A stretch of DNA of 64,000 nt from CAKSHC01 sp045595395 (GCA_045595395.1 JAZOAH010000002.1:1-64000); one strand, 5' to 3'; counted from the first letter of the stretch, positions 34,791 to 43,564 are shown. Numbers and translations: made by a program. The notes: generated by a model not told the origin, from the sequence alone.

Positions 34791-35912
34791 TCAAACAGTG
34801 AATGTTTTTGCAAGCCCGTACAATCCACCGGGCTTCTCGGTTATTATGCCCCGAATCTGCATTTCTGTCAACAGTAAAATTACATTTGTTAAGTCCATGC
34901 CGGTTTTCAGCGAGATACCGGTCATGTCCAATTCTTCTTGTAGCAATACTTGGATAACCGCACGCATCTTTTCATCATCGGGCATGGCAGCTGATTCTTT
35001 TGCCAACTCATCATTTGGTTTTATATTGGCAAACAGGTAGCCGTAATCGGATAAAATATCCCAGGCTGAGGTTACTAATTTTGCTCCGCTTTGAATCAGG
35101 CCGTTAGGGCCTTCACTTTGGCGAACATCAGCATCGCCTGGAATAGCAAAGACATCGCGATTATACTGAAGTGCCCACTTGGTCGTGATCAGTGAACCGC
35201 TCTTTTCCGGAGATTGAACATGAAGGACTCCGTCACTTAGGCCGGCAATCAAGCGGTTTCGGGGTTGAAAGTTTGAGCCAAGCGGGCGCGTGCCGGGTAA
35301 AAATTCGCTGAGAATACAGCTGTTCTCAGCAATGTCCCAATACAGATTATACTGAGATTGCGGATATATGACATCAATACCGCATGGCAATACGGCAATC
35401 GTTTTACCTTTACAGGCAAGTGCCGCTTTGTGTGCACAAGCATCGACTCCATCAGACATACCACCAATAATGGTACAGTTGACTTCAGCCAAATCAGTCA
35501 CAATCGCTTCAGTCATTTTTCTGCCATACGACGTCATGCTGCGAGTACCGGCAACCGCAATACTTAAAATAGATTCTTTCCAAACCGGCCGCCCAAGACA
35601 AAAGAGCAGCGCCGGCGGATCATACATGGTCTTCAGATTCTGCGGATAATCTTCGTCCCAATAGGTTATCATACAAACATCATTGTTTTCGCAATAGTCA
35701 ATGACCGGCTCAATGATGCTTAATGTATTTTGTGAAAGTAATTTATCTATGTGTTCTGAAGTGAGCAGCCCGCAGTTTTTCAGTTGTTGTTCGTTTGCCA
35801 TAAAGACATCTTCGGCAGAGCCGAAATGGCAGATCAACGGGATGATATTGCGATTGCCGGGCGACAGGATATGTACCAGCCATACCAAATACGCAAGGGA
35901 ACTTTGTTCCAT
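34791..35912 (-). CDS. dprA: DNA-processing protein DprA
   Basis: Loads RecA on incoming single-stranded DNA during natural transformation. The 373-residue protein has a helical N-terminal region, the Rossmann-type core (VAGTRSMTSYGRKMTEAI, then FQPRNRLIAGLSDGVL) and a C-terminal winged-helix-like DML1 domain. The usual SGxARGID loop reads GGMSDGVD here, an Arg-to-Asp change. The ATG overlaps the previous gene's stop as TAATG. No other competence gene is in the window. Confidence 0.93.
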   Translation of the reverse strand: MEQSSLAYLVWLVHILSPGNRNIIPLICHFGSAEDVFMANEQQLKNCGLLTSEHIDKLLSQNTLSIIEPVIDYCENNDVCMITYWDEDYPQNLKTMYDPPALLFCLGRPVWKESILSIAVAGTRSMTSYGRKMTEAIVTDLAEVNCTIIGGMSDGVDACAHKAALACKGKTIAVLPCGIDVIYPQSQYNLYWDIAENSCILSEFLPGTRPLGSNFQPRNRLIAGLSDGVLHVQSPEKSGSLITTKWALQYNRDVFAIPGDADVRQSEGPNGLIQSGAKLVTSAWDILSDYGYLFANIKPNDELAKESAAMPDDEKMRAVIQVLLQEELDMTGISLKTGMDLTNVILLLTEMQIRGIITEKPGGLYGLAKTFTV

Positions 35913-36682
35913 TATTTTGACATCTCCCACATAAATATAGATGCTGCAACCGATGCATTTAAAGACTCGGTATACTGCATAGGAATATATACCTTATTTT
36001 GACAAAAGTCAACTGCAGATTTTGACAAACCATTTCCTTCATTGCCGATCCATACAGCGCAACCGTCGGAAAAACTCATAGTATTGACCGGTTGGGCTGC
36101 GTCACTGACGACAGCGGCATAGGATCGGATATTGTGTTGTTTAAACGCACAAGCAACCTGATCTATTGTGTCGTAAATATATATCGGCACCTTAAAGACT
36201 GCGCCCATGCTGCCGCGCAGCACTTTGAGCGAATATACATCACAGCTGCCGATAAAAAAGACGCCGTTTATCCCAAATGCTGCAGCGGAACGCAGAATGG
36301 CACCGGCATTGCCGGGGTTTTGCAGACACTCGCATACGATATACCGACCGTTGGGATCGATCGATGTCTGCGTCTTGGGAGTTCGCCCAATTACTAAAAT
36401 GCTTTGAGGGGTATCCAATGAACTGGCGCGAGAAAGGGCGGATGGTGTGGCGCAGTATACCGGAACACCGGATGATTCCAGCGCATCAACCAGATCACGA
36501 ACCACATCTAAACGGGTTTCATCAACAATAGCAGAAACAATGGATATACCGGCTGAAATTGCCTCCTGTACCAGCACATCGCCTTCCAGCAAAAAGACGC
36601 CGTCACGCATGCGGATCTTGCTTCGTTCTAAGGAACTGTAATATTTAATTGTGGGATTTGTCGGGCTGGATATGTACTGCAT
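35912..36682 (-). CDS. TrmH/SpoU-family RNA 2'-O-methyltransferase
   Basis: A 256-residue SPOUT methyltransferase with an N-terminal substrate-binding region and the C-terminal knotted domain: LQNPGNAGAILRSAAAFG (motif 1), WIGNEGNGLSK (motif 2) and IPMQYTESLNASVAASIF (motif 3). Such proteins methylate rRNA or tRNA ribose; the target is not readable. ATG 36682 has GGGGGA 7 bases upstream. It is the first gene of the long minus-strand housekeeping run. Confidence 0.92.
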   Translation of the reverse strand: MQYISSPTNPTIKYYSSLERSKIRMRDGVFLLEGDVLVQEAISAGISIVSAIVDETRLDVVRDLVDALESSGVPVYCATPSALSRASSLDTPQSILVIGRTPKTQTSIDPNGRYIVCECLQNPGNAGAILRSAAAFGINGVFFIGSCDVYSLKVLRGSMGAVFKVPIYIYDTIDQVACAFKQHNIRSYAAVVSDAAQPVNTMSFSDGCAVWIGNEGNGLSKSAVDFCQNKVYIPMQYTESLNASVAASIFMWEMSK

Positions 36683-36704
36683 GGTTGATTCCCCCTTTTC
36701 ATTT

Positions 36705-36732
36705 ATTATATACCCATCCCTCAAAAATGCAA
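36705..36732 (-). promoter_or_regulatory. Promoter of the TrmH-dprA-topA run
   Basis: -35 TTGCAT (36727-36732), 16-base spacer and consensus -10 TATAAT (36705-36710), 23 bases before the ATG. Confidence 0.65.
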
Positions 36733-36778
36733 ATTTTTTAAAAAAAAAGTTTTTCACCGTATTTTCACATACATACTA

Positions 36779-36806
36779 TTGTCTTGTCACAAACATCGTG
36801 CATAAT
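36779..36806 (+). promoter_or_regulatory. Promoter of the htrA-like gene
   Basis: -35 TTGTCT (36779-36784), 16-base spacer and -10 CATAAT (36801-36806), about 30 bases before the start, in the divergent region with the TrmH-family gene. Confidence 0.5.
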
Positions 36807-36835
36807 AAAACTATTACAAAAAGGAGTATAAGTTG

Positions 36836-38053
36836 ATGGAAGAAAACAACAGACAATATCACCAAGATGAATACATTGCCGTAGATGTTCCTAATGAACA
36901 ACCATTCAAAAAGGAATCAAAGCAAAAAGGTGTGACCAAAACAACGCTAGCCGTTGTACTGGCCTGCGCCATCGTTCTCTCTGCTATTTTTGGTCTGGGT
37001 GGCGGCGTTATGGGATATCGATTGATGACCATGAGACCATCTCACTCACAATCGCCCGGTTCGTCAGGAAGCGATATAGCTATGAATTCGACTCCGATCG
37101 AACTGTCGGAAGAGTCCTATAATCGCGCTACCGTTGTCCAGAACGTGTACAGCAGTGTTGTTGAAATCACAACATCTTCGGTCAGCACCTCTATATTTAT
37201 GCCGCAACAGGTTCTTAGCGGTGCAGGCAGCGGTGTTATTATCACTACCGATGGCTATATTGTGACCAATCATCATGTGATCGACGGCGCTTCTGCCATT
37301 GAGGTCACACTGGCTAACGGTGAAAGTCATGCGGCCCAACTTATCGCTTCCGATGCCGAGACCGATCTTGCTGTCATTAAGATCGAAGTTTCCGATCTTA
37401 CTGCCGCCACTTTTGGAGACTCCACGCAACTGGTCGTTGGTCAGACCGTGCTTGCCATAGGCAACCCTCTCGGCTCACTCGGCGGCACGGTTACTGAAGG
37501 AATCATCAGTGCCCTTGATCGTGAGATCACTGTTGATGAAGAATCCATGACACTACTGCAGATCAGCGCTGCAGTCAATCCCGGTAACTCGGGTGGCGGC
37601 CTGTTCGATGAACAGGGAAACCTGATCGGTATTGTCAATGCTAAGGTCAGCGCCGATTCCAGCGGCGATCCCATCGAAGGACTTGGATTTGCTATTCCCT
37701 GCAATTTAGTCCGTGAAGTATCGGGTGAATTGATCGATCATGGTTATGTCAGTGGCCGTGTGGCTCTCGGCGTCACATTGATCAACATTTCCGATGAGCG
37801 TACCGCCATGATGTATCGTGTTTCCAAGACCGGCATCTATATCCTCCAAGTAGAAAGCGGATCTAACGCTGCTAATGCCGGCCTTCGTTCGGGTGACTAC
37901 CTGGTAAGCATTAATGATACCAAAATTACCTCGACAGAGGATGTCGAACAAATTCTGGAAGGTATTTCTCCCGGCGATACGCTGGCCATCACCATTGAGC
38001 GTAGCGGCCAGACTCGGACTGTTGAGGTGTTTATGGTAGAATCCACCAACTGA
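36836..38053 (+). CDS. HtrA/DegP-like membrane-anchored serine protease
   Basis: Envelope quality-control protease. The 405 residues comprise a cytoplasmic N-tail, one membrane helix (about 36-60), a trypsin-like domain with His in TNHHVID, Asp in ETDLAVIKI and Ser in NPGNSGGGLFDE, and one C-terminal PDZ domain (GIYILQVESGSNAANAGLRSGD). AAGGAG precedes the start; a TTG codon directly before the ATG could also be used. The gene is followed by a terminator and then a two-component system that may respond to envelope stress, by position only. Confidence 0.93.
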   Translation: MEENNRQYHQDEYIAVDVPNEQPFKKESKQKGVTKTTLAVVLACAIVLSAIFGLGGGVMGYRLMTMRPSHSQSPGSSGSDIAMNSTPIELSEESYNRATVVQNVYSSVVEITTSSVSTSIFMPQQVLSGAGSGVIITTDGYIVTNHHVIDGASAIEVTLANGESHAAQLIASDAETDLAVIKIEVSDLTAATFGDSTQLVVGQTVLAIGNPLGSLGGTVTEGIISALDREITVDEESMTLLQISAAVNPGNSGGGLFDEQGNLIGIVNAKVSADSSGDPIEGLGFAIPCNLVREVSGELIDHGYVSGRVALGVTLINISDERTAMMYRVSKTGIYILQVESGSNAANAGLRSGDYLVSINDTKITSTEDVEQILEGISPGDTLAITIERSGQTRTVEVFMVESTN

Positions 38054-38062
38054 TCGTAAATC

Positions 38063-38098
38063 AACAAGCCTTTGCCCATTCGGACAAAGGCTTGTTTT
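38063..38098 (+). terminator. Intrinsic terminator after the htrA-like gene
   Basis: A 12-base perfect stem (38063-38074 with 38085-38096, 10-base loop) followed by TTTT, 10 bases after the stop codon. Confidence 0.85.
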
Positions 38099-38153
38099 GA
38101 CCTGTTGCGAAAAAAACGGTTTTCATATATACTATCATGCAGGAGGAAGATAT

Positions 38154-38822
38154 ATGTATAAGATCTTAATTGTTGATGATGAAGAAAACATTCGTAAACT
38201 CATACATAAATATGCTGAATATGAAGGATTTTCCGTTGCTGAGGCAGAAAACGGGATACAAGCTATAAAGTTAGCTCAAAAAAATGATTTTGACCTGATC
38301 ATTATGGACGTGATGATGCCGGAATTAGATGGTTTTTCTGCAACGGCTGAGATCCGAAAGATAAAGGACACACCTATCATTATGCTATCGGCGCGCGGTG
38401 AAGAATACGATCGCATTCACGGATTTATGGCCGGCATTGATGATTATGTTGTCAAGCCCTTCTCTCCTAAAGAACTAATGCTACGCATTCAAGCTATTCT
38501 TTCCCGTCGTAGTCGCAGTGTCGATAAAACGGATGTCTTTGAAGCAGAAGGATTAAAGATCGACTTTACCGGTCGGATCGTGACGATCGACGGTGAGCGA
38601 GCCGACCTCTCACCGAAAGAGTACGAATTGCTCTTTTACATGGTACGCAATCGCAACATTGCCCTCTACCGAGAGAAACTACTTAGCGAAGTATGGGGAT
38701 ACGATTTCTTTGGGGATGACCGTACCCTGGACACACATATCAAGTTGCTTCGCAAAAGCCTTGGTGCCTACAGCAAATTCATAGTCACGCTCAGAGGGGT
38801 GGGATATCGGTTTGAAACCTAA
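38154..38822 (+). CDS. OmpR-family response regulator
   Basis: A 222-residue regulator with an N-terminal receiver domain (DDE triad at 8-10, phosphoacceptor Asp52 in IIMDVMMPE, conserved Lys in VVKPFSPKEL) and a C-terminal winged helix (LSPKEYELLFYMVRNRN to LRGVGYRFE). ATG 38154 has AGGAGG 7 bases upstream. It overlaps the histidine kinase start by 11 bases, so the two are one coupled system. Confidence 0.95.
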   Translation: MYKILIVDDEENIRKLIHKYAEYEGFSVAEAENGIQAIKLAQKNDFDLIIMDVMMPELDGFSATAEIRKIKDTPIIMLSARGEEYDRIHGFMAGIDDYVVKPFSPKELMLRIQAILSRRSRSVDKTDVFEAEGLKIDFTGRIVTIDGERADLSPKEYELLFYMVRNRNIALYREKLLSEVWGYDFFGDDRTLDTHIKLLRKSLGAYSKFIVTLRGVGYRFET

Positions 38823-40296
38823 AGAAAGCCGTACCGGCATCCGATATAAGCTATTCGCTTGCTTTGCGATTTTTGTAGCACTGACCCTTGCGCTACTATG
38901 GATTCTCCAGGTCGTTTTTTTGGATGATTTTTATAAAATGATCAAAACCAACATGATAAAGAAAGCGGCAACGGTTATAACCTACAACTTAAATGAATCC
39001 ACTGATAAACTGCAGACATTAGTCACCAGAATGTCACAGGAAGGAGAACTGTGTATCGTTGTCTACGATCTCAATGACAACGGCGCATATTTGGCTGATT
39101 CAGATGTGTTGGTTGGTTGTTTGGTTCATAAACTCATGCCATATGACCGGTATCGTATGTGCATGTCCGCTATAGAAGCAGGCGGAGAATCGCTGCAATT
39201 ATTCGAAGGTGATGTCTTCCGCAACAACGATTACAATGACGATCACTTTCACGGCAATGTTCCGCAAACCGACCCGGGTCTTTATGATAGTCTGATGTAT
39301 ATCCGTGTGAAACAAAACAGTATTGGTCACAATATCGCCATTATGGTCAACGGCACCATTGCACCGGTTGATGCTACGGTACAAACCTTAGTCAATCAGA
39401 TGCTGATCATTACGATCGTCCTGTTGCTTTTAGCTGCCGGATTTGCCTATATCTTGTCCCGTGTTATTGCTAAACCAATTTCAAAACTCAATGACAGCGC
39501 AAAAGCATTAGCAACAGCCAACTATGATGTCTCCTTTCAAACGAAAGGCTATCGGGAAATTGAAGAACTTGCCAATTCTTTAGACTACGCAGCCAAAGAA
39601 TTAAGCAAAGTGGATGAATATCGCCGTGAATTGCTGGCGAATGTGTCGCATGATATGCGCACTCCCCTCACCCTCATCTCCGGCTATGGTGAGGTTATGC
39701 GTGATATTCCGAGTGAAAACAATACAGAGAATCTCAATATTATTATATCCGAAGCCAAACGACTGACAGCGTTGGTCAATGATATGCTTGAACAAAGCCA
39801 GTATGAAGACGGTGCTGTTCATCTGAATGTTAAGACGTTTGACCTATCGGCTTGCTTGGAAGAGATCGTCAGCCGCTATCAAAAATTTACCCAAAACGAT
39901 GGCTATCACATACAAGCAGACATAGACCATGACATTTTTGTAACAGCCGATCGAATTAAGATTACTCAAGCCATCTACAACCTATTAAACAATGCATTGA
40001 CATACACCGGAACTGACAAGCAGATTAGCATTACACTCAAACGACAGGTCGGAATAGCTCGATTGGAGATTCGTGACACCGGCAAAGGTATCCCCAAGGA
40101 GAAAATACAACACATTTGGGATCGTTATTATAAGATCGATAAGGAACACCGTCGTGCCAGTCGCGGATCCGGACTGGGACTCTCCATTGTCAGAAATATA
40201 TTTGAATTGCATCGTGCACAATACGGTGTTGAAAGCGCTATTGACCAAGGCAGCACCTTCTGGTTTGAGTTACCCGAAGAAAATATGCACAGATAA
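38812..40296 (+). CDS. Membrane sensor histidine kinase
   Basis: A 494-residue kinase: TM1 (about 15-37), an extracytoplasmic sensor of about 150 residues, TM2 (about 193-215), HAMP, HisKA with H-box NVSHDMRTPLTLISGYGEV, and HATPase with N-box NLLNNALTYTG, G1 DTGKGIPKEK and G2 GSGLGLSIV. All catalytic motifs are intact. The start is a TTG at 38812; no ATG or GTG lies between it and an in-frame upstream stop. The 3' end runs 27 bases into convergent spmB. The signal is unknown. Confidence 0.93.
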   Translation: MKPKESRTGIRYKLFACFAIFVALTLALLWILQVVFLDDFYKMIKTNMIKKAATVITYNLNESTDKLQTLVTRMSQEGELCIVVYDLNDNGAYLADSDVLVGCLVHKLMPYDRYRMCMSAIEAGGESLQLFEGDVFRNNDYNDDHFHGNVPQTDPGLYDSLMYIRVKQNSIGHNIAIMVNGTIAPVDATVQTLVNQMLIITIVLLLLAAGFAYILSRVIAKPISKLNDSAKALATANYDVSFQTKGYREIEELANSLDYAAKELSKVDEYRRELLANVSHDMRTPLTLISGYGEVMRDIPSENNTENLNIIISEAKRLTALVNDMLEQSQYEDGAVHLNVKTFDLSACLEEIVSRYQKFTQNDGYHIQADIDHDIFVTADRIKITQAIYNLLNNALTYTGTDKQISITLKRQVGIARLEIRDTGKGIPKEKIQHIWDRYYKIDKEHRRASRGSGLGLSIVRNIFELHRAQYGVESAIDQGSTFWFELPEENMHR

Positions 40297-40788
40297 GACC
40301 GAAAATATAAAAGCGCACAGATCAGCCAGCAAACCACACGTCAGAGCATAAGGCAGTTTTTTCACCCCTGCAGCACTACTGTAGAGCGCATAAGTGTAAA
40401 ATGTCGTTTCCGACGAAGCGGCCAACACGCTGGCCATGCGACCAATGGCGCTGTCCGCCCCATAAACACTAAGGTAATCGGCTAATTGCGCAATACTGCC
40501 CGATCCGGAGAGCGGACGAAGTATTGCCAGTGGAATCAGTTCCGGCGGAATACCGATCCATGAGCATGTCGGCTCTATCAGTCGTGTCAGCCATTCTACG
40601 GCCCCGGAACCACGAAACATACCCAATGCTGTTAGCATGAGCATCAACATTGGTGCAACGCCGAGGATCGATCTGACCCCATCTTTTGCACCCTGTGCAA
40701 ATTCATCAATAATATTAATCTTTTTTACAAGCCCTAACAGCAAGATACCGAGTATCACCAGCGGTATAACAAATGACAGTATGTTCAT
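40270..40788 (-). CDS. spmB: Spore maturation protein SpmB
   Basis: A 172-residue Gate-domain membrane protein that, with SpmA, is needed for spore core dehydration in Bacillus. Hydrophobic helices cover most of the length, and the family stretches RPLSGSGSIAQL and SSETTFYTYALYSSAAGVKK are intact. It overlaps spmA by 4 bases and is convergent with the kinase gene, with a 27-base 3' overlap and no room for a terminator between them. Confidence 0.93.
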   Translation of the reverse strand: MNILSFVIPLVILGILLLGLVKKINIIDEFAQGAKDGVRSILGVAPMLMLMLTALGMFRGSGAVEWLTRLIEPTCSWIGIPPELIPLAILRPLSGSGSIAQLADYLSVYGADSAIGRMASVLAASSETTFYTYALYSSAAGVKKLPYALTCGLLADLCAFIFSVLSVHIFFG

Positions 40789-41348
40789 AGCCTCCTAGTC
40801 AGTGCCTTAATTAATACAATACCGATGATTGCCGAAGCAAAAGACGTTAACCAGACGCAAAGCAAAATGTCAGCCGGCATCACCGATCCTGCTGAGGCAC
40901 GCATACTGATGATCGTTGTGGGAATGAGTTGTATTGATGCGCTGTTGAGTACACAGAAGACTCCCATAGCCGACGTGGCATGACCATGTGACTTCTCCCC
41001 CATGCGCCGCATGGCTGCAAGCCCTGCCGGCGTGGCGGCATTTCCGATGCCAATAACATTAGAAATCATGTTTGTCGTTATATGATCAAGGGTCACGGGG
41101 TCGGTTTCATTACGAAATAAGAGCCTTGTTATGGGAGCGAGCCATTTGGCAAGTATTGTCAAGAGTCCCGACTTTTTTGCAATGCGAAACAACCCACTCC
41201 ACAACGCCATGGTGCCGATTAGGCTTATGCATAAGGTTACGGCGTCCTGAGCCCCGGCCAAAGTGCTTGTAAGCAACATATTGCCGTTTCCGTTGAGTAT
41301 TGCGACGATAACGGAAATCAGCATTAGTGCAAAAATAATGTACGCCAA
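40785..41348 (-). CDS. spmA: Spore maturation protein SpmA
   Basis: A 187-residue Gate-domain membrane protein. The family segments ALWSGLFRIAKKSGL, NMISNVIGIGNAATPAGL and CVLNSASIQLIPTTII are present. The start appears to be TTG (41348), with GGGGG 9 bases upstream; the first ATG, eight codons in, would cut the first helix and lacks a ribosome-binding site. Its presence indicates the organism, or its recent ancestor, forms endospores. Confidence 0.93.
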   Translation of the reverse strand: MAYIIFALMLISVIVAILNGNGNMLLTSTLAGAQDAVTLCISLIGTMALWSGLFRIAKKSGLLTILAKWLAPITRLLFRNETDPVTLDHITTNMISNVIGIGNAATPAGLAAMRRMGEKSHGHATSAMGVFCVLNSASIQLIPTTIISMRASAGSVMPADILLCVWLTSFASAIIGIVLIKALTRRL

Positions 41349-41387
41349 GACAGTGAACCCCCTAACGATATAAAATTACATTTTGCT

Positions 41388-41406
41388 ATTGACGAAAATT
41401 GTCAAT
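41388..41406. promoter_or_regulatory. Promoter -35 region and inverted repeat upstream of the AbrB-like gene
   Basis: ATTGAC-N7-GTCAAT is an inverted repeat between divergent spmA and the AbrB-like gene. Its left arm supplies a plus-strand -35 TTGACG (41389-41394), followed after 17 bases by a weak -10 TTACAT (41412-41417). Autoregulation through this dyad is a guess from position. Confidence 0.45.
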
Positions 41407-41440
41407 TTATGTTACATTAAAGAAAAGGATGGTGAAAGTT

Positions 41441-41683
41441 ATGAAAGCAACAGGCATCGTCAGACAGGTGGATGAGCTCGGACGTATCGTATTGCCTATC
41501 GAATTACGAAGAATCATGGATATTAACATTAAAGATCCCCTTGAAATCTATGTGGAAAATGACACGATCATTCTCAAAAAATATCAGGCGGGATGTATTT
41601 TCTGCGGAAATGCCCAAGTGGTTAACTATAAAGGCAAAGCCATTTGCCCTGACTGCATCAAAGAAATGTATGACCAGATATAA
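41441..41683 (+). CDS. AbrB/SpoVT-type transition-state regulator with C-terminal zinc ribbon
   Basis: An 80-residue DNA-binding protein. Residues 1-45 are the swapped-hairpin AbrB domain (MKATGIVRQVDELGRIVLP, then DPLEIYVENDTIILKKY). The tail has CIFCG and CPDC pairs spaced as in a small zinc ribbon, in place of the longer C-terminal domain of Bacillus AbrB. ATG 41441 is chosen by homology and by the GGATGGTG stretch just upstream; earlier in-frame starts overlap that site. A terminator follows directly. Confidence 0.9.
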   Translation: MKATGIVRQVDELGRIVLPIELRRIMDINIKDPLEIYVENDTIILKKYQAGCIFCGNAQVVNYKGKAICPDCIKEMYDQI

Positions 41684-41725
41684 AAATATGCCGGAACGCA
41701 TGACCTTCCGGCATATTTTTCTTTT
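41682..41725 (+). terminator. Intrinsic terminator after the AbrB-like gene
   Basis: A 15-base perfect stem (41682-41696 with 41706-41720, 9-base loop) overlapping the stop codon, then CTTTTTATTT. Confidence 0.9.
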
Positions 41726-41750
41726 TATTTCTACTGATTGATGATATAAT
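41722..41750 (+). promoter_or_regulatory. Probable promoter of the TPR-DUF4037 pair
   Basis: Consensus -10 TATAAT (41745-41750), 26 bases before the ATG. The matching -35 position (41722-41727) reads TTTTTA, which is weak, so the promoter may need an activator or be low-level. Confidence 0.5.
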
Positions 41751-41775
41751 ATCAAAAAAACAAGAGGTACACCTG

Positions 41776-42597
41776 ATGAATACAGTTCTTCAAGCGGAAG
41801 ATTATCAAGAGCCCGCCTGTCCGTTATGCATGAATACCGATGCGGCTAAAGCGATCCCGATAAAACGCATTATTGACAAGTTAGACGAACATCTGAATCG
41901 CAATGACTATGAATCCGCCGAACAACACCTAAATTATTGGCTGACTGACGCAGCGACAGTCGGTGATGAACGCGGCAAACTGACCTTAATCAATGAGCGC
42001 ATGGGACTGTATCGCAAGCTTGGGCGCAAGGCTGAAGCGCTGGCTGATGCTACAACCGGCATAGAGCTTCTTTCACAGTTGGAAATACAAAACAGCATTA
42101 CTGCCGGCACGACATACTTGAATGCAGCTACGGTGTATAAGGCCTTTGGTGCACCCGAGCAGGCGGTATCGTTATATGAAAAAACACTAGACATTTACAA
42201 GGAAACACTGCCTCCCAAAGATTCACTTTTTGGCGGCTTGTATAACAATATGGCACTTGTCTTGGTGGATTTACAGCGGTTTGATCAAGCAAACGACTAC
42301 TATATCAAGGCATTAAATATCATGAAAGATATCGAAAATGGTGAACTGGAGCAAGCTATCACCTATCTGAATATGGCCGATGCTGTGGCTGCTCAGTTTG
42401 GAAGGCAGGAAGCAGATGATATGATAAACCGCTATATAAACAATGCCGAATCCTTACTTGAAACTTCGCATCTGCCCAGAAACGGCTACTATGCATTTGT
42501 GGCAGAAAAATGTGCGCCCACCTTTCGCTTTTATGGCTATTTTGCTTACGCTAATGAATTAGAAAAACGGGCACGGAGGATCTATGAAGGGGCTTGA
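41776..42597 (+). CDS. Tetratricopeptide-repeat protein
   Basis: A 273-residue soluble protein made mainly of TPR-like helical pairs from about residue 28 to 230 (for example NAATVYKAFGAPEQAVSLYEKTL and NNMALVLVDLQRFDQANDYYIKAL). The N-terminus has a CPLC pair and no signal peptide or membrane helix. TPRs mediate protein contacts. The next gene, a DUF4037 protein, overlaps it by 14 bases, so the two products are probably made together and may bind each other. Function unknown. Confidence 0.85.
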   Translation: MNTVLQAEDYQEPACPLCMNTDAAKAIPIKRIIDKLDEHLNRNDYESAEQHLNYWLTDAATVGDERGKLTLINERMGLYRKLGRKAEALADATTGIELLSQLEIQNSITAGTTYLNAATVYKAFGAPEQAVSLYEKTLDIYKETLPPKDSLFGGLYNNMALVLVDLQRFDQANDYYIKALNIMKDIENGELEQAITYLNMADAVAAQFGRQEADDMINRYINNAESLLETSHLPRNGYYAFVAEKCAPTFRFYGYFAYANELEKRARRIYEGA

Positions 42598-43525
42598 AAT
42601 CGCAAAGAAATATTATCAGCAGTATGGCGCACCGATGATTAAGCAGCAATTTCCGCATTTGGAATCGGTTATTGCCGTCGGATTAGTCGGTAGCGGCTCT
42701 GAATGTTATGGTTATGACGACGATATATCACGGGATCATGATTTTGAGCCGGGATTTTGCCTGTTTATTCCCGATGAAACGGTGATCGACCGACGAACAG
42801 CTTTTTTATTAGAACGCGCTTATGCAAAATTACCCAATGAATTTATGGGATACAAGCGACTGAGAATTCAACCGGTTGGCGGCAGCCGACATGGCGTCAT
42901 ACGGATCTCTGACTTTTATCGAGATAAGATTGGATCGCCGGATGGATTACACGATCTTTATGATTGGTTTCACCTGCCTGAGTATGCGCTGGCAGAGGCA
43001 ACTAACGGAGAGGTTTTCAGGGATGATGCCGGAATTTTTACAAATATACGCGAGAGTCTTTTACGCATGCCTGAGGATGTACGGAAGAAAAAAATCGCCG
43101 GACATTTACTTGTGATGGCTCAAGCCGGACAATATAATTATCCCCGATGCCTTCAACACAAGGAGTCGGGCGCAGCGCAACTGGCTTTATATGAATTTGT
43201 GCAGCATGCGATATATACCATATTTCTATTAAACGGGAAATTTACCCCCTTCTACAAGTGGAGTTTCCGAGCCTTGCGTGACCTTCCGATCTTAGCCAAT
43301 TACGCACAAGACCTTAAATTTTTAATATCTAGCCCTAATGATGAATCAATGGTGATCCAAAAAGAAAAGATCATTCAATCCATTGTTTCAGCTCTTGTAG
43401 AATATCTGATAATGCAAAGACTATCGTCGATTACTGATACCGAGCTAGAGTTGCAGGCCTATGAGATAAATCAATCGATTTGCGACAGCCGTTTACGTAA
43501 CGAACATATTCTGTTTGCCATATAA
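42584..43525 (+). CDS. DUF4037 nucleotidyltransferase-like protein
   Basis: A 313-residue protein resembling DUF4037. Residues about 28-65 read GLVGSGSECYGYDDDISRDH, like the GS-x(n)-DxD metal site of polymerase-beta-type nucleotidyltransferases. A mainly helical C-terminal region follows, as in other minimal or antibiotic-modifying nucleotidyltransferases. GGAGG precedes the ATG inside the TPR gene's 3' end, giving translational coupling. The substrate is unknown. Candidates by fold include a small molecule, an RNA or a protein. A bidirectional terminator follows at once. Confidence 0.8.
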   Translation: MKGLEIAKKYYQQYGAPMIKQQFPHLESVIAVGLVGSGSECYGYDDDISRDHDFEPGFCLFIPDETVIDRRTAFLLERAYAKLPNEFMGYKRLRIQPVGGSRHGVIRISDFYRDKIGSPDGLHDLYDWFHLPEYALAEATNGEVFRDDAGIFTNIRESLLRMPEDVRKKKIAGHLLVMAQAGQYNYPRCLQHKESGAAQLALYEFVQHAIYTIFLLNGKFTPFYKWSFRALRDLPILANYAQDLKFLISSPNDESMVIQKEKIIQSIVSALVEYLIMQRLSSITDTELELQAYEINQSICDSRLRNEHILFAI

Positions 43526-43553
43526 AAAATCCCCCCTGCTTGGGGGGATTTTT
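43525..43553. terminator. Bidirectional terminator between DUF4037 gene and uraA
   Basis: A 12-base stem (43525-43536 with 43542-43553, 5-base loop) with A-run and T-run flanks and a C6/G6 core, serving both convergent genes. Confidence 0.92.
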
Positions 43554-43564
43554 CTTATATCCAT

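Noticed and set aside
38097..38153. Upstream extension of the response regulator
   Set aside because: The frame is open further upstream but would start in the terminator region; AGGAGG places the start at 38154.
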